NCBI GenBank assembly: GCA_947623455.1
Contig: OX392532.1
Span: forward strand, 4,423,501 to 4,487,500
From: Mimachlamys varia
Lineage: Eukaryota > Mollusca > Bivalvia > Pectinida > Pectinidae
Reading direction: 5' to 3'
Length of the DNA: 64,000 nucleotides
Shown: piece after piece, positions 12,701 through 27,700 of the stretch
Numbering within the stretch: position 1 is the first letter of the stretch
Layout of the letters: each line of letters opens with the position of its first letter
Made by a program: the position numbers and the translations under genes
Notes under the pieces: generated by a model
What the model was told of the DNA's origin: nothing
What the model saw: only the letters and a program-made list of their open reading frames with translations
Databases searched by the model: none

Positions 12701-15700
12701 TTATTCAAAGTTTCCTCCAGAAACAGGGCGGCTATTTTACCACCCTCCATTGCATGGTGAATCCCCTCCCCTGTAAAACACAAATGGTTATAATTCAAAA
12801 TGATTATGTTATTGGAGAATTTCAAGTTCAAATAAAGAAGTTTATGGTGAGTTAAATTACCTCCCCTGAAAAAAGAAAAATTGATACTAACAGATGAGTT
12901 CATCATTGGAATTATAAACAGCTGTTTGTTTATCACCTCCTGGCTACAGCTATATAATATAATTAGATGCCATCCTCTATTTCAATAAGAATGGTCTTTT
13001 GGTGCTCTTAATTATTTTCTAAATTAGAAATAATCAATTTAACCTGTTAATTCATTATCTGCAAACACCTTTTTTTAAACATCACATTGATTAATAGTAT
13101 ATAAATGTTCTTAATTTAAAAAAATCAATACTTTTACAGGATCTCAGTAGGCTACATTACACAAAATAGCATTGATAAAGTAAATAACTTTAGTTTGAGT
13201 AAGAAAACAGTCTGACAGAAACAGACCCATTAAGATCCTGATACCCTCTGTAAGAATTATAAGTTTTATTTAAAGTTGGCATGTCAGATACAACAGAAAA
13301 CAAACACAAGCTCTAATGAGCTTTTATGACTGACATACCTACCAGTCATTGGGTCTATCATGCCGGCAGCATCACCCACGACCAGAACATGGTCACCGTA
13401 CGTCACCTTCTCGCCTCCAAGTCTCAAACTGGCTGAGAATAAAACAAGATCAGTATCAACTGTGTCACATTATTGTAGCAGTGGATATAATGTATGAGGA
13501 AATATTCTTGTGACTCTTTAAACTGGTTGCATTGTGGTAATTTTGGTGCAGGCAATATGGTATTGAAAACTAAAGGAATACATCTAATTTGTTAAACTGG
13601 TTGAACCTGAAAGAAAACACCATGCAGGCACAGATCTGAACAGAGGCTGACCTTGGAAGAAATTTTGGCATGTGGAAATTTGAGGGGTACAGACGAATCT
13701 GAGCGGAATAACTGACCAGCTGGTATTGCTAGTTTGCATTATTTTTTTCTAAAACAATGTCAATTGTGATCCAGATTATGATATGTACATAAAGTTGCGG
13801 ATGCCACAGTCAGTACCTCGTCACGGACCAACAGATCCAGGGACAAGAACCAGGGACATCAAACTGTCACACTGGCATAACTGACATACAATGTACCTTA
13901 GGTAAGCTAGTATTTAGGAGAATCACACCCTACTGACTTGTCACCCACAGATAATATCACTAATGTTCCTCACTGGAACAGAAGTTGTCCCATAGCTTAT
14001 AGGGCAGGACTGTTAATGTTATTATTACTGGATTTCCCCTGTTAGATCATACATCAATATCTTACCACAAGTGAATGTCTATATTAAAGGTTGAAGTCTA
14101 ATATGTAAAAGAGATATGGAGACTCAAAAACCTTGTTGACACCTATCCCTTAACATTTAGATTGAATTTGTTCATATTTGAAAAGAACTGAAATGTTAAA
14201 AGGTCAAAATGGAAGTCAGAGTGACTTACGTTTGATACATGTCGCATTGGCTCACCATGGTGAACCCATACTCCAAGCAAGAAGTTCAAGTGACAATTAA
14301 TATATATAGTATCACTATCCACACACTATCCACCACCCCCATACCCTCGACTTACAAACTTTTATAAACAGCAAATCACAGCATCTATATAGTAGAGACA
14401 ATACTACACTGAAGACATACCAGCTTTCATTCTCTCTATCTTGAAGTTATCACCGAGTGCCCTGCTGATGTTCGGGTCAGTCTTCATCAGGTTGTCATGC
14501 CAATAGGAAAGGTCATCAGGCGTGACCTTCGGATTCCCGGGAATGATGTATACACAGTAATTCAAAACATCATTCGGGTGGCGGAACAACGCAGAATAAC
14601 CTACAACATACACAAATACAGTTGTAAATACCCTGTTTATCATGTTAGGATTTTAAAATACATTCTAATTAATAAAATGGTTTTAACCCAGTAAAGGCAA
14701 ATATTATTTCAGAAATTCCTAAAGTGAACTTTTCCTTTCAATATATTTCCCTTCATTTTATCAGGACAATATCCTTGTGATCTGTTAACGTGGTGGTAAA
14801 CAGTAGAACATACTGTCAACTCATTGTAAGGGAAGCTTCCTAAAGGAAAGAAGGGGAGGCTTTCTCCAGTGAAATATCCTCTCCTGTCATCCTGTCTCCT
14901 GTCATACTTATCAAGCAAAACATGATAACTTAGCATTCTGCAAGTAAACTTTCACTAGTTTCTTTAAATGTAATGTTCCATTCACATACATTATAATTTC
15001 ATACAATGTCCCCAATGTCCTGTATTACCTGATAGTTCCCCCTGTATTTACCTGGAAGCATTCCTTTGTTGTAGAAAACTACACCATCGGCTTTGAACTT
15101 GTGAGTACCTCCCTCCACGTAGGCGCGGGAGCAGTTACTGTCGGGTGGACTGGTGATAAGACCCAGCTGTGTCCCGAGGCGTGACGGGGCACCATCGGCA
15201 CAAACTAGCACCTAGTTCAGCACAAATTATTACCTTAATCAAACCTCTGATATAATAGAAATGTATGGGAGCATGGCAAGTGACAGAATGTCCAATATGC
15301 AAAACTCAAGATTCTGCAAAATAAAGCAAATTATGCTAGGGGTACAAAGAGATCAATAATGTTTCCAGTACAAAACCGAAAATTTTAACATGAAGCTATA
15401 AGAGTAGTGAGGAGTAAAAATTTAACTAGATTAAAATGTTAGAGGAGTGTGGAGAAAAATTTTACCAGGTAAATATTGGAGGAGTGGGAAGGAGATATTT
15501 TACCAGGTAAATATTGGAGGAATGGGGAGGGGAAATTTTACCAGGTAAATATTGGAGGAGTGGGGAGGGGAAATTTTACCAGGTAAATATTGGAGGAGTG
15601 AGAAGGAGATAATTTACGAGGTAAACATTGGAGGAGTGGGGAGGGGAAATTTCACCAGGTAAATATTGGAGGAGTGGGAAGGAGATATTTTACCAAGTAA

Positions 15701-18700
15701 ATATTGGAGGAGTGAGAAGGAGATAATTTACGAGGTAAACATTGGAGGAGTGGGGAGGGGAAATTTCACCAGGTAAATATTGGAGGAGTGGGGAGGGGAA
15801 ATTTTACCAGGCAAATATTGGAGGAGTGGGAAGGAGATATTTTACCAGGTAAATATTGGAGGAGTGGGGAGGGGAAATTTTACGAGGTAAACATTGGAGG
15901 AGTGGGAAGGAGATATTTTACCAGGTAAATATTGGAGGAGTGGGGAGAAAAAATTTTACCAGGTAAATATTGGAGGAGTGGGAAGGAGATATTTTACCAG
16001 GTAAATATTGGAGGAGTGGGGAGGGGAAATTTTACCAGGTAAATATTGGAGGAGTGGGGAGGGGAAATTTTACCAGGTAAATATTGGAGGAGTGGGAAGG
16101 AGAAATTTCAACAGGTAAGAGTAATGGGGAGGAGAAATTTTACCAGGTAAATGTCAAAGAAGTGGGGAGGGGAAATAGATTTTTTACCTAATTATTAGTC
16201 GAGACATTTGAAATCTTGCCAGGTTTTCACTTAAATACCAAGAAAATACAATACAGTAATTATGTAGTTGGTATGCTACAACAATTAAAAGATTTTTTCA
16301 AGTTATTGAAAGCAGTTTCATCAATGAAAACAATCAAAACTGCTGATTAATCACCATTTGCTAATTAAAACATTATAAGACTACTGTACAGTATACATAC
16401 TCTTGATTTAAATGTGATTGTGCTGTTCTCCTTATGAATTGTCCACAGCCCAGCTTCCTTGTCAAATTTAGCATCAGCCACAGGCCATTCCTCCCTCAGG
16501 TCTGCTCCTATCCTACAAATATCAGGTGCACATTGATTAAACATCTCTTATAAAAAATCTAAGTACTCTCATTTTAATAGTGTACATTAACTGTCACCGA
16601 AAATTTTATAATAAACATAGTGAATCAATGTCATTGGCACCACAGTTTGTAATAAGTAGAGGAACAGAGATAAAGATAGTGACGTCACTGGGCATCAAAC
16701 CCGCAATCCTTAGCTCGTACAGCTCACACTTGTAAGGCAACCCAATCAATGCACATCCTTTACACTTTCACTTTTGAATTCCTTCCTTCAGACAGCTAGC
16801 TTACAACAAATCATGAAACATTTCTATGGTCCATGGTTTCCTCCAGAAAGTTGAGAAAGTGATTACTGATAGAATATTGAATTTCTAACTACTGATATGT
16901 ACCTTCTAGCTGCCTTGGCGATAGCCTCATCAAGGTGTATTCGTTTACAGGCAATGGCAGCAGGTATGTCTCCGAGGCCTTCCTTACTACGTCCAATATA
17001 GCTCAGGCAACCCGGGCTACATAGACCTCCGCTGTCAGCCTGCAGTACAAATTATACTCTCTAACAATATACTGTATCGGGTGGCTACACAGACCCCCGC
17101 TGTCAGCCTGCAGCACAAATCATACTCTCTAACAATATACTGTATCGGGTGGCTACACAGACCTCCGCTGTCAGCCTGCAGCACAAATCATACTCTCTAA
17201 CAATATACTGTATCGGGTGGCTACACAGACCTCCCCTGTCAGCCTGCAGCACAAATCATACTCTCTAACAATATACTGTATCGGGTGGCTACACAGACCT
17301 CCGCTGTCAGCCTACAGCACAAATCATACTCTCTAACAATATACTGTATCGGGTGTTTACAGACCTCCGCTGTCAGCCTGCAGCACAAATCATACTCTCT
17401 AACAATATACTGTATCGGGTGGCTACACAGACCCCTGCTGTCAGCCTGCAGCACAAATCATACTCTCTAACAATATACTGTATCGGGTGGCTACACAGAC
17501 CCCCGCTGTCAGCCTGCAGCACAAATCATACTCTCTAACAATATACTGTATCGGGTGGCTACACAGACCCCCGCTGTCAGCCTGCAGCACAAATCATACT
17601 CTCTAACAATATACTGTATCGGGTGACTACACAGACCTCCGCTGTCAGCCTACAGCACAAATCATACTCTCTAACAATATACTGTATCGGGTGTTTACAG
17701 ACCTCCGCTGTCAGCCTGCAGCACAAATCATACTCTCTAACAATATACTGTATCGGGTGGCTACACAGACCCCTGCTGTCAGCCTGCAGCACAAATCATA
17801 CTCTCTAACAATATACTGTATCGGGTGGCTACACAGACCCCCGCTGTCAGCCTGCAGCACAAATCATACTCTCTAACAATATACTGTATCGGGTGGCTAC
17901 ACAGACCCCCGCTGTCAGCCTGCAGCACAAATCATACTCTCTAACAATATACTGTATCGGGTGACTACACAGACCCCAGCTGTCAGCCTTCAGCACAAAT
18001 CATACTCTCTAACAATATACTGTATCGGGTGGCTACACAGACCTCCGCTGTCAGCCTTCAGCACAAATCATACTCTCTAACAATATACTGTATCGGGTGG
18101 CTACACAGACCTCCGCTGTCAGCCTTCAGCACAAATCATACTCTCTAACAATATACTGTATCAGGTGGCTACACAGACCCCAGCTGTCAGCCTGCAGCAC
18201 AAATCATACTCTCTAACAATATACTGTATCGGGTGGCTACACAGACCCCCGCTGTCAGCCTGCAGTACAAATCATACTCTCTAACAATATACTGTATCGG
18301 GTTGCTACACAGACCTCCGCTGTCAGCCTACAGCACAAATCATACTCTCTAACAATATACTGTATCGGATGGCTACACAGACCCCTGCTGTCAGCCTGCA
18401 GCACAAATCATACTCTCTTACAATACTGTATCGGGTGGCCTGCAGCACATTAAATCATACTCTCTTACAGTATACTGTATCGGGTGGCTACACAGACCCT
18501 CGCTGTCAGCCTACAGCACAAATCATACTCTCTAACAATATACTGTATCGGATGGCTACACAGACCCCCGCTGTCAGCCTGCAGCACAAATTATACTCTC
18601 TTACAATACATCCATCAAGGTTGCTCGATATCTAAATTGTACTTTTAGGAAGGTTGCCAAACTTGATTCCATACATTCATGTTTATCTGTTCAAACTACA

Positions 18701-21700
18701 AAATAACATTTTACTAACAATATAATACAAATTAAGTGAAGAAACAACCCTAGAAGATGTTAATTACAAGAGCCTCTTGTATCAAGATTACAGTTACTTG
18801 AAAGATGCAATAACAAGAATTTTTGTTTTTCAAACCAAAATTAGTTTTTATTGGTATTCTCTCCATACCCTCAAGAAACAAGAAAAATTTAGTAATTGGT
18901 CAAGAAATTGTTAAATATCCTACGTTTATAGCGATTTCCTTTCATGAAAAAAACTTTGATATATAAACCGGATACATTTAACGGGGACAAAAAACACAGG
19001 TATCCTATAGAATTGGGTATGAAGAATTGTACTATATAAGCCCCATCAGGCCCATGTTTAATCTACGGAGTCATCCAGATCAATTAATAAACATGCTTTA
19101 CAAATATTTTTAGAGCCACATAATACATCAATCAAGGAGCAACATTTCCTTGTTTTAGTTAATATTTGTTAGTTTCTATTTCCCTACAAATGTGGGGCAA
19201 TCGGGAAAATCACAGGCTGATAGCCAGTACCTGAAACCCGGACACATCAGTGGGGGGCTTGCTGTAGTAGAATGTCAGGCATCTTCACCACTTTGGCAAT
19301 GCGACCCAAAATTGATTTAATTCATCCAAGCTGATCCCTACCAAGAACTTACAACATCGGCCTTATTGTCTTTGATGAGCTGGTCCCACAGACCCATATC
19401 TGTCAGTATCTACCCAGACCTTACAACATGAGCTGGTCCCACAGACCCATCTCTGTCAGTATCTACCCAGAACTTACAACATGAGTTGGTCCCACACACC
19501 CATCTCTGTCAGTATCTACCCAGAACTTACAACATGAGTTGGTCCCACAGACCCATCTCTGTCAGTATCTACCCAGAACTTACAACATGAGTTGGTCCCA
19601 CACACCCATCTCTGTCAGTATCTACCCAGACCTTACAACATGAGCTGGTCCCACACACCCATCTCTGTCAGTATCTACCCAGAACTTACAACATGAGTTG
19701 GTCCCACACACCCATCTCAGTCAGTATCTACCCAGGCCTTACAACATGAGTTGGTCCCACACACCCATCTCTGTCAGTATCTACCCAGAACTTACAACAT
19801 GAGTTGGTCCCACAGACCCATCTCTGTCAGTATCTACCCAGAACTTACAACATGAGTTGGTCCCACAGACCCATCTCTGTCAGTATCTACCCAGAACTTA
19901 CAACATGAGTTGGTCCCACAGACCCATCTCTGTCAGTATCTACCCAGAACTTACAACATGAGTTGGTCCCACAGACCCATCTCTGTCAGTATCTACCCAG
20001 AACTTACAACATGAGTTGGTCCCACAGACCCATCTCTTTCAGTATCTACCCAGAACTTACAACATGAGTTGGTCCCACAGACCCATCTCTGTCAGTATCT
20101 ACCCAGAACTTACAACATGAGTTGGTCCCACACACCCATCTCTGTCAGTATCTACCCAGACCTTACAACATGAGTTGGTCCCACACACCCATCTCTGTCA
20201 GTATCTACCCAGACCTTACAACATGAGTTGGTCCCACACACCCATCTCTGTCAGTATCTACCCAGGCCTTACAACATGAGTTGGTCCCACAGACCCATCT
20301 CTGTCAGTATCTACCCAGAACTTACAACATGAGCTGGTCCCACACACCCATCTCTGTCAGTATCTACCCCGAACTTACAACATGAGTTGGTCCCACAGAC
20401 CCATCTCTGTCAGTATCTACCCAGAACTTACAACATGAGTTGGTCCCACACACCCATCTCAGTCAGTATCTACCCAGGCCTTACAACATGAGTTGGTCCC
20501 ACACACCCATCTCTGTCAGTATCTACCCAGAACTTACAACATGAGTTGGTCCCACAGACCCATCTCTGTCAGTATCTACCCAGAACTTACAACATGAGTT
20601 GGTCCCACAGACCCATCTCTGTCAGTATCTACCCAGGCCTTACAACATGAGTTGGTCCCACACACCCATCTCTGTCAGTATCTACCCAGACCTTACAACA
20701 TGAGTTGGTCCCACACACCCATCTCTGTCAGTATCTACCCAGGCCTTACAACATGAGTTGGTCCCACAGACCCATCTCTGTCAGTATCTACCCAGACCTT
20801 ACAACATGAGCTGGTCCCACAGACCCATCTCTGTCAGTATCTACCCAGAACTTACAACATGAGCTGGTCCCACACACCCATCTCTGTCAGTATCTACCCA
20901 GAACTTACAACATGAGTTGGTCCCACAGACCCATCTCTGTCAGTATCTACCTAGAACTTACAACATGGGCCTTATTGTCTTTGATGAGCTGGTCATACAG
21001 ACCCATCTCCATGAGTATCTCTATCGCAGTCTTACACACGGCATCCCCACAATACTTGTCCCGCGGGAACTTCTTCTTCTCCAATAACAGACACTTCCAG
21101 CCAAGTTTACCTACAAAATCATTTCTTACTTTATTTAAAAATTGACTGGTATAATAAACATTAATTAAACATTGCAATATAAATGTGTACATACGAAAAA
21201 CAGGTACTGTATATCGGGTTATTGTGATGTGCAATTTTTGCGAAAAAACATCAAAAATAACTATTTGCAATTATTACGATTTCTAATTTTTACGATTTCT
21301 TTGTTTAAGGTATGAAAGAAAAAAACAAAAAGTGTTCAAATAAATTCTCAGATAGACCCAAGAACAACCAAAGGAACTCGCTGTTCATCGTGTTAGGGTT
21401 TCCTTATTTTTGTACTACAGGTTTATCAATTTTGATTTTTGCAATTTTCATAGGGTCCCTAAATTCACAAAAATTAGACACACTCAAACTAAAAAATTGA
21501 AACTATACCTGATATACGGTATGTTTCATTTGATAACTTTTGCTGAATTTTACTCCAATACAGCAGGTGAAAAATAAATCATTTTGTTAGATTTTTTTAA
21601 TGATTTTACTTTTCTATGTTCAAAACCAAATTGTCCATCAAAACAGTATGGCAGCTGTTTTTTCGAAAGTAACATGAAAAGTGAATGAAAGGCAAAATTA

Positions 21701-24700
21701 TAGTGCTCATTCATTGAAATTACTGGTTAAATCCAAGCCACATCAGTATCAACCACAGTCAGGTAAAACATTATCAAGCACTAATTGTTGAAATACATAA
21801 TGCATATGTTAATGTTCATCTATGATAATTTAAAGTAATTAGCACCAATTAAAAATTAAATCCTAATATTTTCATTGCCCTTCAACAAATGTACAACAAT
21901 AACGAAAAACATGTATCATATATATGGTTTGTTAGATTGAAAACTCTAAATCTGCTGATCATGAGAATTACATGTACAAGAGTATCTCCACTGAATTTGG
22001 GATTGGAGGGTCTGATACCAGAAGATTACATATTAACTGGGAGGGATGGTCTGATGGGTGACGAAGACTTACAGTACAAGAGTATGACCACTGAATTTGG
22101 GTGACGAAGACTTACAGTACAAGAGTATGTCCACTGAATTTGGGTGACGTTCAAGACTTACAGTACAAGAGTATGACCACTGAATTTGGGTGACAAAGAC
22201 TTACAGTACAAGATTATGACCACTGAATTTGGGTGACGAAGGATTACAGTACAAGAGTATGACCACTAAATTTGGGTGACGAAGACTTACAGTACAAGAG
22301 TATGACCACTGAATTTGGGTGACGAAGACTTACAGTACAAGAGTATGACCACTGAATTTGGGTGACGAAGACTTACAGTACAAGAGTATGACCACTGAAT
22401 TTGGGTGACGAAGACTTACAGTATAAGAGTATGACCACTGAATTTGGGTGACGAAGACTTACAGTACAAGAGTATGACCACTGAATTTGGGTGACGAAGA
22501 CTTACAGTACAAGAGTATGACCACTGAATTTGGGTGACGAAGACTTACAGTACAAGAGTATGACCACTGAATTTGGGTGACGAAGACTTACAGTACAAGA
22601 GTATGACCACTGAATTTGGGTGACGAAGACTTACAGTATAAGAGTATGACCACTGAATTTGGGTGACGAAGACTTACAGTACAAGAGTATGACCACTAAA
22701 TTTGGGTGACGAAGAGTTACAGTACAAGATTATGACCACTGAATTTGGGTGACGAAGACTTACAGTACAAGATTATGACCACTGAATTTGGGTGACGAAG
22801 GATTACAGTACAAGAGTATATCCACTAAATTTGGGTGACGAAGACTTACAGTACAAGATTATGACCACTGAATTTGGGTGACGAAGACTTACAGTACAAG
22901 ATTATGACCACTGAATTTGGGTGACGAAGAGTTACAGTACAAGAGTATGTCCACTAAATTTGGGTGACGAAGACTTACAGTACAAGAGTATGACCACTGA
23001 ATTTGGGTGACGAAGAGTTACAGTACAAGAGTATGTCCACTAAATTTGGGTGACAAAGACTTACAGTACAAGAGTATGTCCACTGAATTTGGGCGACGAA
23101 GAGTTACAGTACAAGATTATGACCACTGAATTTGGGTGACGAAGACTTACAGTACAAGAGTATGACCACTGAATTTGGGTGACGAAGACTTACAGTACAA
23201 GAGTATGACCACTGAATTTGGGTGACGAAGACTTACAGTACAAGAGTATGTCCACTGAATTTGGGTGACGAAGACTTACAGTACAAGAGTATGACCACTG
23301 AATTTGGGTGACGAAGACTTTCAGTACAAGAGTATGACCACTGAATTTGGGTGACGAAGACTTACAGTACAAGAGTATGACCACTGAATTTGGGTGACGA
23401 AGACTTACAGTACAAGAGTATGACCACTGAATTTGGGTGACGAAGACTTACAGTACAAGAGTATGACCACTGAATTTGGGTGATGAAGACTTACAGTACA
23501 AGAGTATGACCACTGAATTTGGGTGACGAAGACTTTCAGTACAAGAGTATGACCACTGAATTTGGGTGACGAAGACTTACAGTACAAGAGTATGACCACT
23601 GAATTTGGGTGACGAAGACTTACAGTACAAGAGTATGACCACTGAATTTGGGTGACGAAGACTTACAGTACAAGAGTATGACCACTGAATTTGGGTGACG
23701 AAGAGTTACAGTACAAGAGAATGACCACTGAATTTGGGTGACGAAGACTTACAGTACAAGAGTATGACCACTGAATTTGGGTGACGAAGAGTTACAGTAT
23801 AAGAGTATGACCACTGAATTTGGGTGACGAAGACTTACAGTACAAGAGTATGACCACTGAATTTGGGTGACGAAGAGTTACAGTATAAGAGAATGACCAC
23901 TGAATTTGGGTGACGAAGACTTACAGTACAAGAGTATGACCACTGAATTTGGGTGACGAAGACTTACAGTACAAGAGTATGACCACTGAATTTGGGTGAC
24001 GAAGACTTACAGTACAAGAGTATGTCCACTGAATTTGGGTGACGAAGACTTACAGTACAAGAGTATGTCCACTGAATTTGGGTGACGAAGACTTACAGTA
24101 CAAGAGTATGTCCACTGAATTTGGGTGACGAAGACTTACAGTACAAGAGTATGACCACTGAATTTGGGTGACGAAGACTTACAGTACAAGAGTATGTCCA
24201 CTGAATTTGGGCGACGAAGAATTACAGTACAAGAGTATGTCCACTGAATTTGGATGACGAAGACTTACAGTACAAGAGTATGTCCACTGAATTTGGGTGA
24301 CGAAGACTTACAGTACAAGAGTATGACCACTGAATTTGGGTGACGAAGACTTACAGTACAAGAGTATGTCCACTGAATTTGGGTGACAAAGGCTTACAGT
24401 ACAAGAGTATGTCCACTGAATTTGGGTGACGAAGACTTACAGTACAAGAGTATGTCCACTGAATTTGGGTGACGAAGACTTACAGTACAAGAGTATGTCC
24501 ACTGAATTTGGGTGAAGAAGACTTACAGTACAAGAGTATGACCACTGAATTTGGGTGACAAAGGCTTACAGTACAAGAGTATGACCACTGAATTTGGGTG
24601 ACGTTCAAGACTTACAGTACAAGAGTATGACCACTGAATTTGGGTGACGAAGACTTACAGTACAAGAGTATGTCCACTGAATTTGGGTGACAAAGACTTG

Positions 24701-27700
24701 CAGTACAAGAGTATGACCACTGAATTTGGGTGACGAAGGATTACAGTACAAGAGTATGACCACTGAATTTGGGTGACGAAGACTTACAGTACAAGAGTAT
24801 GGCCACTGAATTTGGGTGACGAAGAGTTACAGTATAAGAGTATGACCACTGAATTTGGGTGACGAAGACTTACAGTACAAGAGTATGACCACTGAATTTG
24901 GGTGACGAAGAGTTACAGTACAAGAGAATGACCACTGAATTTGGGTGACGAAGACTTACAGTACAAGAGTATGACCACTGAATTTGGGTGACGAAGACTT
25001 ACAGTACAAGAGTATGTCCACTGAATTTGGGTGACGAAGGATTACAGTACAAGAGAATGACCACTGAATTTGGATGACGAAGACTTACAGTACAAGAGTA
25101 TGTCCACTGAATTTGGGTGACGAAGACTTACAGTACAAGAGTATGACCACTGAATTTGGGTGACGAAGACTTACAGTACAAGAGTATGTCCACTGAATTT
25201 GGGTGACGAAGACTTACAGTACAAGAGTATGTCCACTGAATTTGGGTGACGAAGACTTACAGTACAAGAGTATGTCCACTGAATTTGGGTGACGAAGACT
25301 TACAGTACAAGAGTATGTCCACTGAATTTGGGTGAAGAAGACTTACAGTACAAGAGTATGACCACTGAATTTGGGTGACGAAGACTTACAGTACAAGAGT
25401 ATGACCACTGAATTTGGGTGACAAAGACTTGCAGTACAAGAGTATGACCACTGAATTTGGGTGACGAAGACTTACAGTACAAGAGTATGACCACTGAATT
25501 TGGGTGACGAAGAGTTACAGTATGAGAGTATGACCACTGAATTTGGGCGACGAAGAATTACAGTACAAGAGTATGTCCACTGAATTTGGGTGACGAAGAC
25601 TTACAGTACAACAGTATGACCACTGAATTATGGTGACGAAGACTTACAGTACAAGAGTATGTCCACTGAATTTGGGTGACGAAGACTTACAGTACAAGAG
25701 TATGTCCACTGAATTTGGGTGATGAAGACTTACAGTACAAGAGTATGACCACTGAATTTGGGTGACGAAGACTTACAGTACAAGAGTATGTCCACTGAAT
25801 TTGGGTGACGAAGACTTACAGTACAAGAGTATGTCCACTGAATTTGGGATCGGAGGGTCTGTTATGTATTGGACATGTTAATAGTGTAGTGGATCTAGAC
25901 CGGGTCGATCATTGGAGACCAGATAGCTCAGTTGGTTGAGTGTCTGTCTTAGAATTTTGAAGGTCCTGGGTTTGAACCCAGGTTTGGCCGTGCATTTTCC
26001 TCTCCTGTTACACTTGGTCTATAGTTACCACAGATATAAACATAATGTAATTGGATGGGAAAAAACAAACAACAGAAACATGTTGTATGTCAATATATCC
26101 CCTCAAGCTGCTGTGAAATGTAGGCAACAGATAAAGGACAATTTCACTGTTTACTAGGCTAATATAAACCACAAAAAATCAAATTCCTGAATGATTTACT
26201 ATTAGGTATAGTGAAATCATCTTTTGGAAACATTTACAACTTTATTTTATCCATTTAAAAGTTAATTCAAACCATTTAAATCATGATCTTTTAACAAACA
26301 GGAATTATACATATAGGTTATATATACACATATGTCTATCAACTTTCCTGATTGAAAACCGATAACATTGTTACCAGGAAGAAGAGGTTTTAACTATACG
26401 ACAATAGTGTAGGACACTTAATTTAAGTGTTGACTTATCAGAATAAACAAACAGTGGTGATGATAAAGGCCTATCACTCTATCCACATCACCATCATGTA
26501 CTTGTCAACCCCTGTGTATTTATATTAACCTCATTATCAGTCATTATCAGTAGCATGTCCTTGAGTAAAGTCCACAAGATCAGCTGCTGAAGGTCATCAT
26601 GATCATAGCCCCGTCATTCTATCACTGACCTGTACTATGTCATATGATACAGTATTACTTACACTCATTGCGTGGCCACAGGATGATTTTGGGAAAAAAA
26701 AACCATTTTAAACCTTAAATATTTCTATAGCAACTGTTATACAGTAACCATGGAAAATTTTAACGATTTTCATCATTTTTTATTTGATCCGACTAATGAT
26801 TTGCCATTATTTTCTATATTACTATAAACAGCTATGCATGGTCATATAAGGACAACACAGACATTTCAAGAAAACCCCTATCATGTTATCTAGGACACAA
26901 ACATTTCAAGAAAACCCCTATCATGTTATCTAGGACACAAACATTTCAAGAAAAACCCTATCATGTTATCTAGGACACAAACATTTCAAGAAAAACCCTA
27001 TCATGTTATCTGCATGACCCTATAAGTTTAGCAGGATGCAAAATCTAAATTTGAACCCTTGTTTGATACCATCCAACTTCACTTCATAATGTCATAATGT
27101 TAAAATCCAAGATGGCTGCCTCTTGGCCATATTGTTTTTCAGATCCACCCTAAAATGGAGCAATGCACAACTATGGACCATGGAGAACCTTCATATAAAA
27201 TATGAAAATGTCTCAATAAATTACAGTAACAAACTATTACTGTCATATAGATGATCTATAGAAAATCTGAAAATGGAGCAATGCACAACTATGGACCATG
27301 GAGAACCTTCATATAAAATATGAAAATGTCTCAATAAATTACAGTAACAACCTATTACTGTCATATAGATGATCTATAGGAAATCTGATAATGGTGGACA
27401 AATATTCCATATGAAAATCGTCTCTCTACCAATTGATCTAACCAGCCCAGTTACCAATAATCAACCATGTCCAGGTCCCCTTATTTTCCTTCATCCTTTT
27501 TCCATCAATTGACCCCGATCATAATTTGAATGTGTTAAGTGTGTTGGTGACCTGCAATTTGAATTGTAGAGTATCAGTCTGAAGTTTGGAAGGTCCCAGT
27601 ACAGTATGGTAGAGCTGGGTACCACAAAATCAAACGTACCACGGTATTTAGGCAAATACTGCGGTACGTACCACGGTATACCACCTTGATTGAATTTTTC

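Noticed and set aside
15425..16175. 38-bp array derived from the exon 6 donor
   Set aside because: CCAGGTAAATA is shared with the exon 6 donor, but in inverted orientation and only over 11 bases.
22060..25855. CRISPR-like regular array
   Set aside because: Units are contiguous with no unique spacers, and the context is a eukaryotic intron.
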